Assembly: GCF_003049665.1 (NCBI RefSeq) | Contig: NZ_PYWM01000005.1 | Span: 1 to 64,000, forward strand | Direction of reading: 5' to 3' | Length of the DNA stretch: 64,000 bases | From: Lysinibacillus mangiferihumi | GTDB taxonomy: Bacteria > Bacillota > Bacilli > Bacillales_A > Planococcaceae | In this document: positions 26,653 through 35,601 of the stretch, in pieces | Layout of the letters: each line of letters opens with the position of its first letter | How positions within the stretch are numbered: position 1 is the stretch's first letter | Translations under genes and position numbers: made by a program | The notes under the pieces: model-generated | What the model was told of the DNA's origin: nothing | The model's database searches: none | Seen by the model: the letters and a program-made list of their open reading frames with translations, nothing else

Positions 26653-27840
26653 TTAAATTGGAATTACCGATTTTATACATTTTTCAAATGCTAATTTAAG
26701 TTCTTCTAAAGTTTTAAACCTATTATTGATGTTTAAGTCTGTTCCTTTTTTTATAAAAGATTCGAAATCATCATTGAAAAACTTTTGTAAAGTTATTCTT
26801 CCCTCCATAACAAAGTAAATAATCCTAGAAAGTGCAAAAATCTCGTGTCGAAGTTCATAGCTACCAAAACCAGTTAGTTCTAAATTAGGGTCATTAAAAG
26901 ACCCTTTAAATTCGGTATTACGGCTGGTTAAACTGTTATCTGGTAATTTAACTAAGCCAAAATCAGAAATCTTCCCTACGTGCAGTTCTTCGTATTCTTT
27001 AAGAAGTATATTATTAGGACTTATATCTCTATGTAGAAGATTTTTGGAATGAATATATTCAAATGCTCTAATAATTTGATTAACTAATCCACATCTTTTG
27101 CTAAAGGTTAATTTGTTGTTGTTTTGATTAATGAATTTTTCTAATGTGTAATCTGCGTACTCCATATAATATTCATTTTTTAAAGAGTCGTATTTGTATA
27201 CTTCAATGATGTATGGAGAATTGAAGCTTTGCATTGTGTTAAACTCTGTTTCAAACCGTATTAATTCCTTAGAAGATAACCCGTTTTTTGCACGTTTAAT
27301 AACAAATGTTTTGTTATAAAACGTGTCTTTGTATTTAAAAACTTTAGCGTAAGAGCCTTCACCGATTAGTTTTAGTTCGTATAGCTGATTTTGTGAATGA
27401 GAAGATTTTTGAACATAGTTTTTCAGAGTGAAGATAGGGATGTTTTCTAAAATATTTATTTTTGTGAAATCCTTTGGGATATCACTGCCGTAAGAATCTT
27501 CTAAGAAATTATTTAAAGAATTTAGCACAGATAAATAATTTTCATGAATATTAAAGTTATAAACCGTTGTAGATAAGTTTGCTTGTAAATTAAATAATTC
27601 TTCGATTAAAAAAATTAAATCCCTACTTTCTTGTGCTGTAATTCTTCCATTAGATATTCTACTATTAACATATTTAAACAATTTATTTAATTGAAAATGG
27701 ACTAGAGAGAAAACTTTTTGTAATGGCTGATTTATTGTTTCATAAAGATAAATAAGTCTATTTGTTGATTCTTCACCGAAACGTGTAGCAATGGAGCTAT
27801 ATTTATTGTTAATATATTCTAAGTTATTATTTTGTAGCAT
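26653..27840 (-). CDS. Hanks-type Ser/Thr protein kinase
   Basis: 395 residues from ATG 27840, which has AAGGAG 10 bases upstream; a longer frame to 27933 would run into the divergent gene. The N-terminal 150 residues are helical and unrecognised. The kinase domain runs from the glycine loop GEGSYAKVF near 159 and VIKRAK (catalytic Lys near 178) through HRDISPNNILL near 269 to SDFGLVK near 291-297, with the conserved catalytic Asp, Asn and DFG Asp all present. There is no transmembrane or PASTA region, so it is a soluble kinase. It is divergent from the HEPN-like gene with only 80 bases between starts, suggesting joint control. In mobile regions, kinases of this kind occur in antiphage or toxin-antitoxin loci (Stk2-like logic); that role is inferred. 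Confidence 0.88.
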   Translation of the reverse strand: MLQNNNLEYINNKYSSIATRFGEESTNRLIYLYETINQPLQKVFSLVHFQLNKLFKYVNSRISNGRITAQESRDLIFLIEELFNLQANLSTTVYNFNIHENYLSVLNSLNNFLEDSYGSDIPKDFTKINILENIPIFTLKNYVQKSSHSQNQLYELKLIGEGSYAKVFKYKDTFYNKTFVIKRAKNGLSSKELIRFETEFNTMQSFNSPYIIEVYKYDSLKNEYYMEYADYTLEKFINQNNNKLTFSKRCGLVNQIIRAFEYIHSKNLLHRDISPNNILLKEYEELHVGKISDFGLVKLPDNSLTSRNTEFKGSFNDPNLELTGFGSYELRHEIFALSRIIYFVMEGRITLQKFFNDDFESFIKKGTDLNINNRFKTLEELKLAFEKCIKSVIPI

Positions 27841-27920
27841 TTTTTTACATCTCCTTATATTGTAATTATAATTAAGATAAGTGATATTTCTCAAGTATAT
27901 AAAGGAAGGAAGTGTATCAG

Positions 27921-28775
27921 ATGATTTTGACAAAGATTAAGAGTTCAGCATTTGAAGAAATGGATTTACAAAAAACGTTAAATTCTATAGAAGATTTTTG
28001 TTGTTATCTTGTAAGTCAAATAGAAATATTAAAGGATTTAGAAGTAGAATATTCTAAAGAAGTCTCTGAGCTTTTATCTAAAGAAACTCTCGAACGATAT
28101 AAAAGTAATGCTAAGGTTTTAAAATTCCCATATAACAATTTCAAATTACAACGAGAATCATTAGATTTAGAGGAAGGATTCTTAGTGCAGAGTTGGTCAA
28201 ACTTAGGTTCTTTATTAGAATCGACTTTGCAAATATTCTTAGCTTTTTATTATAGAGATTATATAACAAATAGGGGTAATGTTTGGGATGATAATGTAAT
28301 CCAGAAACTAAATAATATGCTGAAAAAAGAATTTAACGAGAACCTTAAAAAATTAGTTGAAGATAGTGATATTAACTTTAGTGGTAAAGACAGAAAGAGT
28401 TTAATGAAAAAAATCGATGAGATTATTAAGGATAAAAAGAATCTGCCGATGATTGACAAACTCACTCTCGAGCCGTTAATTGCTTTTTATACTTCCAATA
28501 AAATTTTTAATTCTAATGAATATAGCAAGGAGGAATTCAGAAGAATAAGAGATTATAGAAATGCTATACATAGTTTTCAGAAGAGAGAGATTGGTAGTTG
28601 GGATGAACTGAATTATTATAGCAAAGTATTGTTAATGTTATTAATAGATATGAACTATAGATTACCAAGTTTACCAGATGAAATTCCTTTAACAGAAGAA
28701 ATATACGATAAACAAATAGAATTAGTTATGCTAGAACAGCAATGGTTTGAATATACACTAAAAGGTGTTAACTAA
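27921..28775 (+). CDS. HEPN-like protein divergent from the kinase
   Basis: 284 residues from ATG 27921 (AAGGAAGG upstream). The protein is almost wholly helical and charged. Near 206-218 it reads RRIRDYRNAIHSF, an R-x4-6-H-type motif as in HEPN RNases, within a helix bundle that continues to the C-terminus. The N-terminal 200 residues have no known motif. HEPN domains act as RNases in many toxin and defence systems. I infer a possible kinase-regulated HEPN effector because of the tight divergent arrangement, but neither activity nor pairing is shown. Alternatively it could be a non-catalytic HEPN-fold structural protein. Confidence 0.55.
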   Translation: MILTKIKSSAFEEMDLQKTLNSIEDFCCYLVSQIEILKDLEVEYSKEVSELLSKETLERYKSNAKVLKFPYNNFKLQRESLDLEEGFLVQSWSNLGSLLESTLQIFLAFYYRDYITNRGNVWDDNVIQKLNNMLKKEFNENLKKLVEDSDINFSGKDRKSLMKKIDEIIKDKKNLPMIDKLTLEPLIAFYTSNKIFNSNEYSKEEFRRIRDYRNAIHSFQKREIGSWDELNYYSKVLLMLLIDMNYRLPSLPDEIPLTEEIYDKQIELVMLEQQWFEYTLKGVN

Positions 28776-28990
28776 GGGATTTTAGACGATGTGAGAACGG
28801 GTAATTAAGTATCATTAATAATAAAAGTAAAAGAGGATATTAATGTTTTAGGATTAGATTTAAATAAGAAAGAAAATGAAACAAATAATAGAGTTAGCGA
28901 TTGCATTATATGAACCATTCCTTTACCTTCTAGAATTGTGTTTAGCAACTAAAGGTAAGGGGAATTTTATAAGGAGGCAAGAAGTAAGAT
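28776..28990 (+). other. Intergenic stretch with no clear feature
   Basis: 215 AT-rich bases. I see no intact short ORF with a ribosome site other than AAGGAGG near 28972, which serves the next gene. Confidence 0.5.
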
Positions 28991-29629
28991 ATGTTGTGGT
29001 TAATATATGAGGAATATTTTAATCAAAATGTGCGTAATACATTTTTTTTGAAGTATCTAAAATGGTATGTATGGGTTATCTCAGTTTCACTTTTAGCACT
29101 TACTGTGTATTTTTCTATTAAATTTTTCTTTTTACCAAATGGTTGGTTTCTCTTAGTCTCCTGTGTATTTGCAGCTGGTACTGGGCTTTACTTTGGGAAT
29201 GAAGTGGAAAAATCTAAGTTAAAAAATATCGGAAACAAAGAAGATGTTTTTGACCATGATATGATTTCAATTAGAACCATATTAAATAAACGAGATATTA
29301 ATAAAATTGAACAGATTGAGTTGTTAATAAATCAAATAAACGAAGAGGTGTCGGAATTAAAATTCAGTGAAAAAGTTTTAAAACCAATATCTAAGATTAG
29401 CACAGTATTAATAATACCAATAATAACTATCTTGACTAAAGAGTTGTTAAATTACAACGATATGGGAATATATAGTGTGATATTAGTTATTTTATTATGT
29501 TTAATGGTGGTAGGAATATTTTATATGATTAAACCTTTATTGGAACAAATATTAGATACTCCTTATAGAAAAATGCGTGAATTGAAAAGAGTACTAGAAG
29601 ATGTTAAAATGCTAGATTTTTTAAAATAG
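28991..29629 (+). CDS. Membrane protein with four predicted TM segments
   Basis: 212 residues. Hydrophobic segments lie near 25-47 and 50-69, and near 133-152 and 157-180, separated by a charged cytosolic-type loop (about 70-130) with an amphipathic helix. Both termini are charged. AAGGAGG lies 13 bases upstream, rather far but the only good site. No family recognised; resembles small two-plus-two TM proteins found beside effector genes in defence loci, but that is only a resemblance in layout. Confidence 0.6.
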   Translation: MLWLIYEEYFNQNVRNTFFLKYLKWYVWVISVSLLALTVYFSIKFFFLPNGWFLLVSCVFAAGTGLYFGNEVEKSKLKNIGNKEDVFDHDMISIRTILNKRDINKIEQIELLINQINEEVSELKFSEKVLKPISKISTVLIIPIITILTKELLNYNDMGIYSVILVILLCLMVVGIFYMIKPLLEQILDTPYRKMRELKRVLEDVKMLDFLK

Positions 29630-29701
29630 TATAATTTTATATTATTAAGTACTAATATTGATTTTTAGTGAAGATGTAAACCATCGATTTTGAAATCAGA
29701 A

Positions 29702-29727
29702 CCTAGAGTAAAATCTAGGATTTTTTT
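29702..29727 (+). terminator. Terminator after the four-TM gene
   Basis: CCTAGA/TCTAGG stem (29702-29707, 29714-29719), 6-base loop, then seven T residues. Confidence 0.85.
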
Positions 29728-29806
29728 AACTCTTTAGAAAAATTAATATTCCCAAAACACCACAACAAGATTAATTAAAGAAGTTTCTAAATAGTAATAT
29801 ATGATA

Positions 29807-29840
29807 CACCTATCTAAGCTAATTTAGATAGGTGTTTTTG
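29807..29840. terminator. Bidirectional hairpin terminator
   Basis: A perfect 10-bp stem (29807-29816 with 29825-29834), 8-base loop, T-run 29835-29839. On the minus strand it lies just beyond the small gene at 29854-30012 and would terminate it. Confidence 0.75.
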
Positions 29841-29853
29841 CTTTGTAAAATAA

Positions 29854-30012
29854 TCAATAATATGTATGTTCATCAGTACACTCGCCTCCAACACTACTCT
29901 TTTTAGATTGGCCATTTAGCAATTTTGTACGAGCAATTATTTTTAGATTATATTGTTTAACTATTTCTTCACGACGAACTTTACCTCGACAGCTAAATTT
30001 GGGGATGTTCAA
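29854..30012 (-). CDS. Small basic peptide gene (52 residues)
   Basis: A TTG start at 30012 has an excellent AAAGGAGG site 6 bases upstream, better than the ATG at 30039, which overlaps that site. The product is basic in its first 40 residues (RGKVRREEIVKQYNLKIIAR and neighbouring Lys/Arg), with a C-terminal SSVGGEC then an acidic/aromatic tail (TDEHTYY). Two cysteines are present. A terminator follows. It could be a precursor peptide, a small regulator or an antitoxin; no family recognised. The strong translation signals and own terminator argue it is real. Confidence 0.5.
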   Translation of the reverse strand: MNIPKFSCRGKVRREEIVKQYNLKIIARTKLLNGQSKKSSVGGECTDEHTYY

Positions 30013-30275
30013 TAAAAATCCTCCTTTTTTCTCATGCATTTGGTGCGTAGTTAGGGTGATGTCAAAGTCCCGTTTACCTTATCAAAACACAATTATTATA
30101 AGTAAATTATATCGATTTTTTGGTTTTTCTCCAAGTATTACCTTGATAGTTAAATATATTAGAAACTCCAATGCACTTAAAAAGGTGGTAAGACATGTAA
30201 TTTCATTTCAAGAAATCTATAACATTGTTACTACTTATAAAAAATGTTATATTATATTTTTACGGGAGGAATTAT

Positions 30276-31256
30276 ATGCCAAAAATATTTATTACACGTA
30301 AAGGGAATAGTGGAGCAATATACGATGGCGAGGATTTTAGAGGGATTGGCTGTATATTAGGTGTTTTTGCTATTTTGACAGTCGCTTTTGGAATCTTAGT
30401 TACAATTGTAGATGCTGTAGCATACTTTATGATTAATTTGTATGAAACTATCGGAAAAACGCTTAGACCAGCATATGAATTTATCATTATGAAAATAGTA
30501 GTTTTACCTTCTACTTTTGATATCTTTTTTAATATTCTTTCAGAAAATCATTTCATTAAAGCGCTTATTTTTAGTGGGCTAATTCTAATTTACACATTTT
30601 CACTTAAAAGTGTAAGGAATAAAAGCAAACTAATAAATTTTTACTTTATTGCTAATATACTTATCCTTGCTATAAGGATCGTTTTTTCTTTATTATTTGC
30701 CTTAGTTGCTTTTGCAGCAGATGATACTGAACAAATACATACTAATTCTTTTATACAAACTGATTTCAAGTTAGATATACTTGAGAATGAAAATAACCTG
30801 AGATATAACACTCATATTTTTACGGATGAAGAAGTAAACAAAGGAAATGCCTTTCTGGATGCAAATTCTAAAAAACAATATAAAGAGGTATTTTGGGTAG
30901 CTTTTGGTGAAAATGAAGATCAGATGGGTGTTCATTCTAAATTCTATACTAATTTTGTAATTCGTGGGGTATCTTTTAATTCTATAGAAAAGGTGGATCG
31001 ATACCAAACGACCTTATCTTATTCACCTACGATGGATGATTATGAATACACAAACCAGACACCATTTACTATTAGTTTTGTTGGAGATAGTGAAATATTA
31101 AAAACCTATACACTCTCAAAAGATAACAATGTAATTGATGTTGATATCCCAGTTGATTTAAAAAGCTCTTTCGGAGTAATTATCGAAGGTGACGTAACTG
31201 ATTACTCAGTCGTTACACTACTAGGTTCAAAATTTATAAATGAGTTGAACAAGTAA
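30276..31256 (+). CDS. Membrane protein with soluble C-terminal domain
   Basis: 326 residues from ATG 30276, with GGGAGG 5-6 bases upstream. Hydrophobic segments lie near 28-52, perhaps 66-88, 95-112 and 122-148, then a long soluble strand-rich C-terminal domain of about 175 residues. The first 25 residues are basic (ITRKGNSGAIYDGEDFRG). No family recognised. Single gene followed by a palindrome at 31304-31334. Confidence 0.6.
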   Translation: MPKIFITRKGNSGAIYDGEDFRGIGCILGVFAILTVAFGILVTIVDAVAYFMINLYETIGKTLRPAYEFIIMKIVVLPSTFDIFFNILSENHFIKALIFSGLILIYTFSLKSVRNKSKLINFYFIANILILAIRIVFSLLFALVAFAADDTEQIHTNSFIQTDFKLDILENENNLRYNTHIFTDEEVNKGNAFLDANSKKQYKEVFWVAFGENEDQMGVHSKFYTNFVIRGVSFNSIEKVDRYQTTLSYSPTMDDYEYTNQTPFTISFVGDSEILKTYTLSKDNNVIDVDIPVDLKSSFGVIIEGDVTDYSVVTLLGSKFINELNK

Positions 31257-31782
31257 CTTATTTATAAACTCTTTATCTGAAGGCAACTAAAAAAGTTGTA
31301 TTGGCATGAGTCTGATTTTGAAGCAGACTCATGCTAATCGTAGGTGCTTTAAAAGAAAGTGCTGGATTAGATAATTTCGTAGGACAAACAAAACCGCGCT
31401 ATAAGCGGTAAGTAACCACCTTTACCACCGTCAAGCGGTCAGATTACTTTACTACTTGAGAGTGGGGAAAAGCTTCTAAAGTACTTAAAAGCAAAAAATC
31501 GAGTAAAGTTGCACGTTTTTTGGCCGGTAGTGTCTTAGTTGCAGGAAGGATTTTTTCTTATATTGATAACTGCATTGTAATTAATAAAAGAAGGATGGCG
31601 GAATTGCCGATAACATTAAAAAATCAGCAAAAGTACATAGAGATACAAAGTAAGTGAACTACGAAGCACATAGGCACCGTGTTGTAAAGCTGCAAAGACC
31701 TTTTCTATAATAGATATATTTTAACTCCTATGTTAAAATTTAAAATGGTTGTTTTTTACATACATAATATGAGGTGAAGGTA
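31257..31782 (+). other. Decayed stretch with palindrome and coding relics
   Basis: A perfect 11-bp inverted repeat (31304-31314 with 31324-31334) lacks a T-run. From about 31440 to 31640, a frame with WGKASKVLKSKKSSKVARF, and another reading GIADNIKKSAKVHRDTK then VNYEAHRHRVVK after a stop at 31654, look like pieces of a broken toxin-type gene. No intact ORF. The region ends in the ribosome site of the next gene. Confidence 0.4.
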
Positions 31783-32232
31783 TTGAAAAAGGATAGTACT
31801 ACCAATATAGATTGGGGAGAATTACTTGATTATCTTTTAGAAGAGATTTCTTCCAAAATGCCCCCGATTTTGACTAAGAATTTAAATGCAGAAATTAATA
31901 CATATGTTACATATGAAAAAAGTGTAGACGAAAAGAAAAAATCAATAGAATTATCTGTCAAAGAAAAGAGTGACAAAGAAAAATTTGTAATTGCTATAAA
32001 CTATCTTCGGTCACTTTTACTGGAAACCCCTTTGATAGCACAAGAAATATCCATTAACTTAGGTAAATTGCCACAGAAAATTAAATTTATTTCTGATACA
32101 ACTTCTATTAATCCAATTAAGGAGAATATCGAATTCGCATTAACAGACATAACCCTCTCAGAGGATGAATTAAATGTTATTCGTACTAATTTAGATGTTT
32201 TATATCAAGCTTTAGAAAAGGAGGAAATCTGA
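31783..32232 (+). CDS. Unknown helical protein paired with a nuclease-like gene
   Basis: About 149 residues from TTG 31783 (GAGGTG 6 bases upstream; an in-frame GTG at 31774 overlaps that site). Hydrophilic and mostly helical, with a Lys/Glu/Ser-rich centre (SVDEKKKSIELSVKEKSD). No family recognised. The stop codon shares one base with the next ATG, so the two genes are translationally coupled. By position it may be the partner, antitoxin or specificity factor for the PD-(D/E)XK-like protein. Confidence 0.6.
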   Translation: MKKDSTTNIDWGELLDYLLEEISSKMPPILTKNLNAEINTYVTYEKSVDEKKKSIELSVKEKSDKEKFVIAINYLRSLLLETPLIAQEISINLGKLPQKIKFISDTTSINPIKENIEFALTDITLSEDELNVIRTNLDVLYQALEKEEI

Positions 32233-32924
32233 TGACCTCGATTACTGACTTAAAAAATGCAATTGATAACTTATTATCTTTATCGTCAACAGGAGCTATA
32301 TTACATCTTAACTCTCATACACCTGAGAGAGCTTTTGAGGCTTACATATTTTCCTTATGTTCAAAAGCGGTTAAAAATCTAGGAGCAACAACAACGGCAA
32401 CAGCAACTTTAACTGGTACCCAGTCAGGGCCAAACCCAAGTATTGTTATTTTTAGAGGAAGTCCTGGTAATATGTGGTCAGTTTCTCAAGATTTTTGTTA
32501 CTTAGACTGTACACTTAACGATAAAAGCTTTGAAGTTCATGTAGATGTTACCTATGAAGGAAGAAGTGGTGCAAATCACGAACTAGACGTTTCGATTTAT
32601 TCAAAAGCACAGGCTAATATTGCTAGGTCAAATAGGGTTTTTCCAAAAATGCAAAAACATTTAATAGGAGCAATAGAATGTAAATTTTATACTTCCGCTC
32701 CCGGAGTCTCTTTAGCTAGAACCTTTGTAGGGTTATTAACAGATTGCTCAGGGAAAAAATTCAAAGCTTTTATCTCAAATCAGGCTACCGACGGTTTAAA
32801 AAAGTTTTTAAGCACTGGACCCGCACTTTCCTTTACAGATTTATCTCCATTAGATGTATCTTCTGAAGATCGATTTGTTAAAAATCTAGAACAATTCTTA
32901 CTTGAATGGTCTCACACAAGATAA
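32232..32924 (+). CDS. PD-(D/E)XK nuclease-like protein
   Basis: 230 residues. The core reads CYLDCTLNDKSFEVHVDVTY, then NHELDVSIYS near 114-123 and IGAIECKFY near 145-153: an acidic residue on one strand and E-x-K on the next, the D...ExK pattern of PD-(D/E)XK nucleases, within an alpha-beta-alpha layout. A preceding helix has a glutamate (PERAFEAYIF near 31-40) that could complete the site. Size fits a small restriction-type nuclease. It is coupled to the upstream unknown gene. I infer a two-gene restriction or toxin module; no methylase is adjacent. Confidence 0.65.
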   Translation: MTSITDLKNAIDNLLSLSSTGAILHLNSHTPERAFEAYIFSLCSKAVKNLGATTTATATLTGTQSGPNPSIVIFRGSPGNMWSVSQDFCYLDCTLNDKSFEVHVDVTYEGRSGANHELDVSIYSKAQANIARSNRVFPKMQKHLIGAIECKFYTSAPGVSLARTFVGLLTDCSGKKFKAFISNQATDGLKKFLSTGPALSFTDLSPLDVSSEDRFVKNLEQFLLEWSHTR

Positions 32925-32987
32925 ACATATTGCCATTTTCGTGGACTAATAGAAATAAAGAAACGAAAATATGAAGGATAATTTTGT

Positions 32988-33019
32988 AAGACAGACTGTT
33001 TCACACAGACTGTCTTTTT
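32988..33019 (+). terminator. Terminator after the nuclease-like gene
   Basis: A 12-bp inverted repeat with one mismatch (32988-32999 with 33005-33016) and five-base T-rich tail. Confidence 0.75.
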
Positions 33020-33489
33020 AATTGATTACTTTTTATATTATTAGAGTATTGGAATATCCCTGAGCTTGTATAATTTTTGGAATCCCTATGAGCATTTCTT
33101 CCGGGGGTTCTTTTCTGAGTAACATCATAACTAAGTTTAGGATGGTTCATCTGTCTGTATGTATCATCACTTTCAGAATACATTTTTCTTTTTGCTAGTT
33201 TACTTAGATGATTTAGAAATGTGTAGACCGGTTAAAAAATATTAAGCAAATACTATAGTAAATTTCTATAATATATCACATTAATAATTAGCTTGTTTTG
33301 CCTGTGCAATAAGAATTTAAAATTTATATACTAACGGGAAAAGTAGAAGAAAGTTATCCATATATAGCGAGTTATGGTACATTTACGGTTGTATACCGCC
33401 AATCACCCTTGTATTGCAAGATACAATCTTTTTCTCAAGCAAGTTATTCTTAAAGTACTAAAATAAATATATATAATAGGGGAAATATA
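33020..33489 (+). other. AT-rich intergenic stretch, no clear gene
   Basis: A 60-codon minus-strand frame here (33001-33183) lacks a ribosome site and is low-complexity, so I do not call it. Nothing else recognised up to the next gene's GGGGAAA site. Confidence 0.4.
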
Positions 33490-33726
33490 ATGGCATACTC
33501 TAAGGAACAAATTGAAGATCGAATTAATAAAATCAAAAAAAGATATAAAAACTTTGATCAGATAATAGTTACGAAGGAAACGAAAAGTGATTTATATTTA
33601 TTAGCGCTAGACTATGATAATGAAGATCATTACTTGAAAATGGATTCTAACGGTCAACTCTTCGTTAAATTCAATGCTCAATGGAAAGCTGTAAAGAATT
33701 TTTTGTATCGTGAATCTAATCAATAA
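33490..33726 (+). CDS. Small unknown protein (78 residues)
   Basis: Basic first half (KKIKKRYKNFDQIIVTKE) and a strand-rich second half (LYLLALDYDNEDHYLKMD). Complete frame with an AGGGGAAAT-type site. No family recognised. It lies between the nuclease module and repeat copy 2 and could be an orphan immunity protein, a guess based on the surrounding debris. Confidence 0.5.
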   Translation: MAYSKEQIEDRINKIKKRYKNFDQIIVTKETKSDLYLLALDYDNEDHYLKMDSNGQLFVKFNAQWKAVKNFLYRESNQ

Positions 33727-33888
33727 TTATCATGAATACATAGGTATTTGAGAAGTATTTAAACCCATCAACATCTCATGTTTTGAGAAAAAAGAAGGTT
33801 AAACCTTTGCCTACTGATATGATAATTTATATATACACTGTGTACAGAATTGATGTTAAAACACATGATTTTTTACACTTAATTTATC

Positions 33889-34020
33889 GTCTCCGTAAGC
33901 AAATTTAGCAAACCTTATTAATTCCTTTGTAAGAGCAATTTCAGATGGTCAGAAATGCCTTGTAAACGTTGATATTACAAGGCTTTCTGATTTGATAGGT
34001 AGAACACCCGCCGTCTCCAT
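33889..34020. repeat. 132-bp direct repeat, copy 2
   Basis: Same orientation and 97% identical to 23742-23873. Of the four differences, two (positions 33957 and 33983 here) swap an A-T pair for G-C in the internal hairpin stem (33949-33965 with 33975-33990), keeping it paired, and a third is in a bulge. This points to a conserved structured RNA or DNA hairpin. It also ends CCCGCCGTCTCCAT. Confidence 0.85.
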
Positions 34021-34606
34021 TAAGTAGGTCAAAACATAGTAATAACAAGGCTTTTAAAAAGTGTGGTAACAATTCACTTTTATTTAGCGTTAAATTAAAT
34101 TTGAGCAGACTTGAAGTCGTTTTCCATGTCGAGAACGGCTTCTTTTTCTGTTGTAGGATACAAAAGGCTGTTAGTGTTTAAAGTATGCGCAACATCACCA
34201 TGTCAATTCGTGCAGCAATTACAGAAATAATTGCTCGTTTATTTATTAAATACTAAGCATATGAATGTTTGAAATCATATAGTTCGTATTTTCTATATTC
34301 GAGCATCATGTACATATTTCTCAAATCGTCTACCTAAAGTTGTTGTTGATGCTATCTTTAATGTCGCCTAATACAACATAATTTAATTCTGGTTAATGTT
34401 CCAGTTTAATGGCATTTAATAATTTCATTACGCATTTGGCATCAGTATTTTGCGGCGTGCATCTGTTTTAGTTGCATCCCTAGTCCATGAATTACCTTCC
34501 TTACCATCACGACTCTTTCAGCTTTTCAATGTAGCAAGCTCTTTATCCCATGCTTTTCAGCAAGTGGAGAAAACGATTCAGTAGAGAGTGGTAAAAGCAA
34601 AAGGTG
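34021..34606 (+). other. Decayed intergenic region with a hairpin
   Basis: A 12-bp stem with G-T pairs (34113-34124 with 34131-34142) followed by TTTTTC is a likely terminator, but of a gene no longer present. Beyond it I see only coding relics, including a minus-strand frame around 34460-34520 with GKEGNSWTRDATKTDARRK. No intact gene. Confidence 0.4.
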
Positions 34607-34939
34607 TTAATCTTCCTTTTGCTTAATTTCTAAAAATATTGAGAAACTAAATGCAATAAACATTACTATAGAAAAAATAACTGAAGAAGTGGATTGAAAA
34701 GAGACTGATGTAATCAATAAAGCAAGAGAACAAAGGATAATGGCTATACGTAATAAAATATTTGTTCTTTTATTAAGTTTAAAAAAATCATCCAATACAC
34801 CAAGTAAAATAATAAGTCCTATAAATATAAAATACTCATATAGAAGTGTAGGTTCTAAATATTCTGGACTGAACCTAGTTAACTGAATCACAGAAATGAA
34901 TAGAAGAATGTATTTTGTAAATTTAAAAATGCCTGACAA
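34607..34939 (-). CDS. Small membrane protein (110 residues)
   Basis: TTG start at 34939 with GAGGTGAT upstream. Hydrophobic segments near 8-22, 35-50, 62-78 and 84-103. Ends in a charged tail (EIKQKED). No family recognised; intact and with a good ribosome site. Its context of toxin and immunity debris suggests an immunity-type membrane protein, unproven. Confidence 0.55.
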   Translation of the reverse strand: MSGIFKFTKYILLFISVIQLTRFSPEYLEPTLLYEYFIFIGLIILLGVLDDFFKLNKRTNILLRIAIILCSLALLITSVSFQSTSSVIFSIVMFIAFSFSIFLEIKQKED

Positions 34940-35061
34940 AGTATCACCTCATTTTCGTAATAGGTAACTAAATAATGTGAGTCTAGATGAAATTAGCAAT
35001 AAATTGTCCAAGTCGCTAAAATTAGTGGGTTTTTATTTTGCCTTGAGAAAGGAGAAGACAA

Positions 35062-35393
35062 ATGCTAATACTACTGTAAGAAAATGTAGCAGGTATTGAA
35101 TATACAGTGCAATACCAAGAGGGAATGTTTAGAACTCACAACCTAATGGCTCAGGTGCTATATGCTGAAACTAAGATTGATATTAACTCATCGATGAGTA
35201 AAAGTAAGAAAGAACATGTATTTGGACGAAATCAATGGATCATTACTCTAAATGGCGATAACCTACGGCAAAAATTGTAGACTATTACAGCTTAGCGCCT
35301 GTTCTTTACGACATGGGCTGTTCTTGCCCTACATCAGGAATCCACCATGTACCTGCTAAAGCTCCGATTTCAAGTGTTTCATTGAGAAGTTAA
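35062..35393 (+). pseudogene. Broken polymorphic-toxin-like fragment
   Basis: An AAAGGAG site and ATG (35062) are followed by a stop at codon 6 (35077), after which the same frame runs on (ENVAGIEYTVQYQEGMFRTH and further) to 35280; a shift near 35265 continues it as KIVDYYSLAPVLYDMGCSCP to 35393. The combined sequence is coding-like but broken at least twice. I cannot name the family; its style and neighbours suggest a toxin C-terminus. Confidence 0.5.
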
Positions 35394-35601
35394 AGAAAAC
35401 GATCCATTTGCTATATGAAAGAATAATATGAGCGCCAAAAAGCTGCGGTAAAATGGAGAGATTAGGCGGATTATTGAAAGCTTGTTGAACAGCGCAAATA
35501 ATTGGTGTGGATTTCGCATTGAACTTTAATAATGGAAAATGTTAGAATTACATTAATAGAGTACAGCCTTATTTTTCTATCAGAAAGGAGTGTTTAATTT
35601 G

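Noticed and set aside
29999-30301. 100-codon plus-strand frame
   Set aside because: No ribosome site; it overlaps the small minus-strand gene and the leader of the membrane protein at 30276.
33001-33183. 60-codon minus-strand frame
   Set aside because: No ribosome site and it overlaps a terminator.
23742-34020. CRISPR array
   Set aside because: Only two copies of the 132-bp repeat, far apart, with no spacers or cas genes.
23861-34020. A complete tmRNA or tRNA gene at the repeat ends
   Set aside because: Only the 3' end-like CCCGCCGTCTCCAT is present; no paired 5' acceptor or tag reading frame was found.
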